Below are positions 35,268-36,245 of a stretch of 36,245 nt of DNA, piece by piece; the stretch's first letter is position 1; each line of letters opens with the position of its first letter. Below the pieces are notes generated by a model, which saw nothing but the letters and a program-made list of their open reading frames with translations, was not told the origin of the DNA and ran no database searches. The translations under genes and the position numbers were made by a program. The DNA is from a bacterium. GTDB taxonomy: Bacteria > Elusimicrobiota > Elusimicrobia > Elusimicrobiales > UBA9959. The stretch is taken from positions 1-36,245 of the forward strand of contig JAJZOZ010000007.1 of assembly GCA_021811405.1 (NCBI GenBank), given 5' to 3'.

Positions 35268-36245
35268 ATGAGCCCCGAGATCGCCCTGCTGGCCATAAGC
35301 GCCCTGATACTGCTCTCCTACCTCTTCGACATGTTCTCCGGGCGGACCCGGCTTACTCCCGTGGTCCTGCTCATCCTTTCGGGGCTGGCGCTGCGCCTGG
35401 CCTCCGACTGGACGGGCTATGCGATCCCCTACCTGGACCACCTGCTCGCCCCGCTCGGCACCGTGGGCCTGGTGCTGATAGTGCTGGAGGCCGGCCTGGA
35501 CCTGGAACTCAACCTGGAGAAGACGCGCCTCATCCGCGGCAGTTTTCTCTCGGCGGCGGCGGGGATGCTGCTCTGCCTGTCCGGCGTAGCGGCGGTCTAC
35601 AAGCTGCTCTTCGACGCTTCCTGGCGCGTCTGCCTGATGAACGCCGTGCCTTTCTCCGTGGTCAGCAGCGCCATCGCCATACAGGGCTCGCGCCTCCTCG
35701 CGGAGTCCAGGCGGGAGTTCATCACTTACGAGAGCTCCTTCTCAGACATACTCGGGATCCTGGTGTTCAACTTCATCGCCCTGCACGACTCGTTCGGCCC
35801 GGGCCCGCTGGTCTCGTTCTTCCTCGAACTGGCCGCCACCACGCTGCTCTCCCTGCTGCTCTCCCTCGGCCTGACGGCGCTGGTGGAGCGCGTGCGGCAC
35901 CCCGTCAAGCATCTCCCGATCTTCGCGATACTCCTGCTGGTCTACTCCGCCGCCAAGATGCTGCACTATTCGCCGCTGATACTGGTGCTGGTTTTCGGCC
36001 TCTTCCTGAACAACACCGCGCTGTTCATCCGCGGGAACATGCGCAAGTACTTCAAGCTCGAGAAGATACGGGATGAGGTCGTCCAGTTCAAGAGCGTGAT
36101 CTCGGAGAGTACGTTCGTCATAAAGACCTTCTTCTTCGTGCTGCTGGGCTATTCCGCCGATATCCCGAAGCTGCTGGACCGCAGCGCGATGGCGATAGTG
36201 CTGCCGCTGATGCTGATAGTCTACGCTTCGCGCGCTCTTCCGCTG
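35268..36245 (+). CDS. Cation:proton antiporter, CPA family (N-terminal part, 3' end outside window)
   Basis: At least 326 aa, open to the end of the window. Many hydrophobic helices are visible, starting with MSPEIALLAISALILLSYLFDMFSG. LTPVVLLILSGLALRL and LGTVGLVLIVLEAGLDLEL match the first helices of the Na+/H+ exchanger (CPA1/CPA2) family, with the EAGLDLEL segment equivalent to the F-AGLE(L/I) motif. SSAIAIQGSRLL and the ESSFSDILGILVFNF stretch (the family's helix with conserved E/S and D) contain likely ion-site residues. It probably exchanges Na+ or K+ for H+ across the inner membrane. It is divergent from otsA. Confidence 0.85.
   Translation, partial: MSPEIALLAISALILLSYLFDMFSGRTRLTPVVLLILSGLALRLASDWTGYAIPYLDHLLAPLGTVGLVLIVLEAGLDLELNLEKTRLIRGSFLSAAAGMLLCLSGVAAVYKLLFDASWRVCLMNAVPFSVVSSAIAIQGSRLLAESRREFITYESSFSDILGILVFNFIALHDSFGPGPLVSFFLELAATTLLSLLLSLGLTALVERVRHPVKHLPIFAILLLVYSAAKMLHYSPLILVLVFGLFLNNTALFIRGNMRKYFKLEKIRDEVVQFKSVISESTFVIKTFFFVLLGYSADIPKLLDRSAMAIVLPLMLIVYASRALPL

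Overview
The window is high-GC bacterial chromosome, roughly two thirds G+C by eye. It is densely packed, and unusually for such GC it uses many ATA (Ile) and AGG (Arg) codons. A T4P/T2S assembly ATPase, a lipoprotein and a periplasm-facing sensor region suggest a diderm bacterium. The archaeal/eukaryotic-type ProRS, the codon habits and the gene mix would fit an uncultured lineage such as Elusimicrobiota, but this placement is a low-confidence guess. I see no rRNA, tRNA, CRISPR array, phage gene or transposase.

Region A (1-10411) has the 3' end of proS and its terminator. Then comes a probable 9-kb plus-strand operon bounded by terminators: a cyclase-family metal hydrolase, a three-subunit molybdenum hydroxylase (FAD, 2Fe-2S and Mo subunits) with a PEGA-like putative lipoprotein gene inside it, a nitrilase-superfamily amidase, FdrA (AllF-like) and a DUF1116 protein (AllG/YlbE-like). 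My reading is a catabolic route for an N-heterocycle or ureide that ends in a carbamoyl-transfer (energy-conserving) step. The substrate cannot be told from sequence. A 108-bp nested inverted repeat lies between the amidase and fdrA.

Region B (10462-17830) is the classic translation operon rimP-nusA-infB-rbfA-nrnA-truB-ribF, with most of its genes overlapping or nearly abutting, driven by a near-consensus sigma-70 promoter.

Region C (17842-22608, minus strand) reads greA, a PilB/GspE-type ATPase, a shortened aspartokinase, a two-TM mini-protein and a dihydropyrimidinase/hydantoinase. The last may be functionally linked to Region A. Several clear TTGNNN-N17-TANNNT promoters are visible; the one before the mini-protein would give a leaderless mRNA.

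Region D (22706-24117) is a CLC-family anion channel/transporter gene with its own terminator.

Region E (24137-35093, minus strand) is a trehalose/alpha-glucan island: a membrane-anchored HAMP-OtsA fusion, OtsB, TreZ, a DUF2914 membrane protein, MalQ and a TreS-maltokinase fusion. Most genes overlap by ATGA. Together they could make trehalose from UDP-glucose plus glucose-6-P, from maltose, or from malto-oligosyltrehalose; TreY and GlgE are not in the window. The most striking features are the receptor-like N-terminus on OtsA and an HGD-to-HGN change in the maltokinase half of TreS. A divergent cation:proton antiporter gene (35268 onward) runs off the end. Trehalose synthesis, anion transport and cation/proton exchange side by side suggest an osmotic or pH stress neighbourhood.
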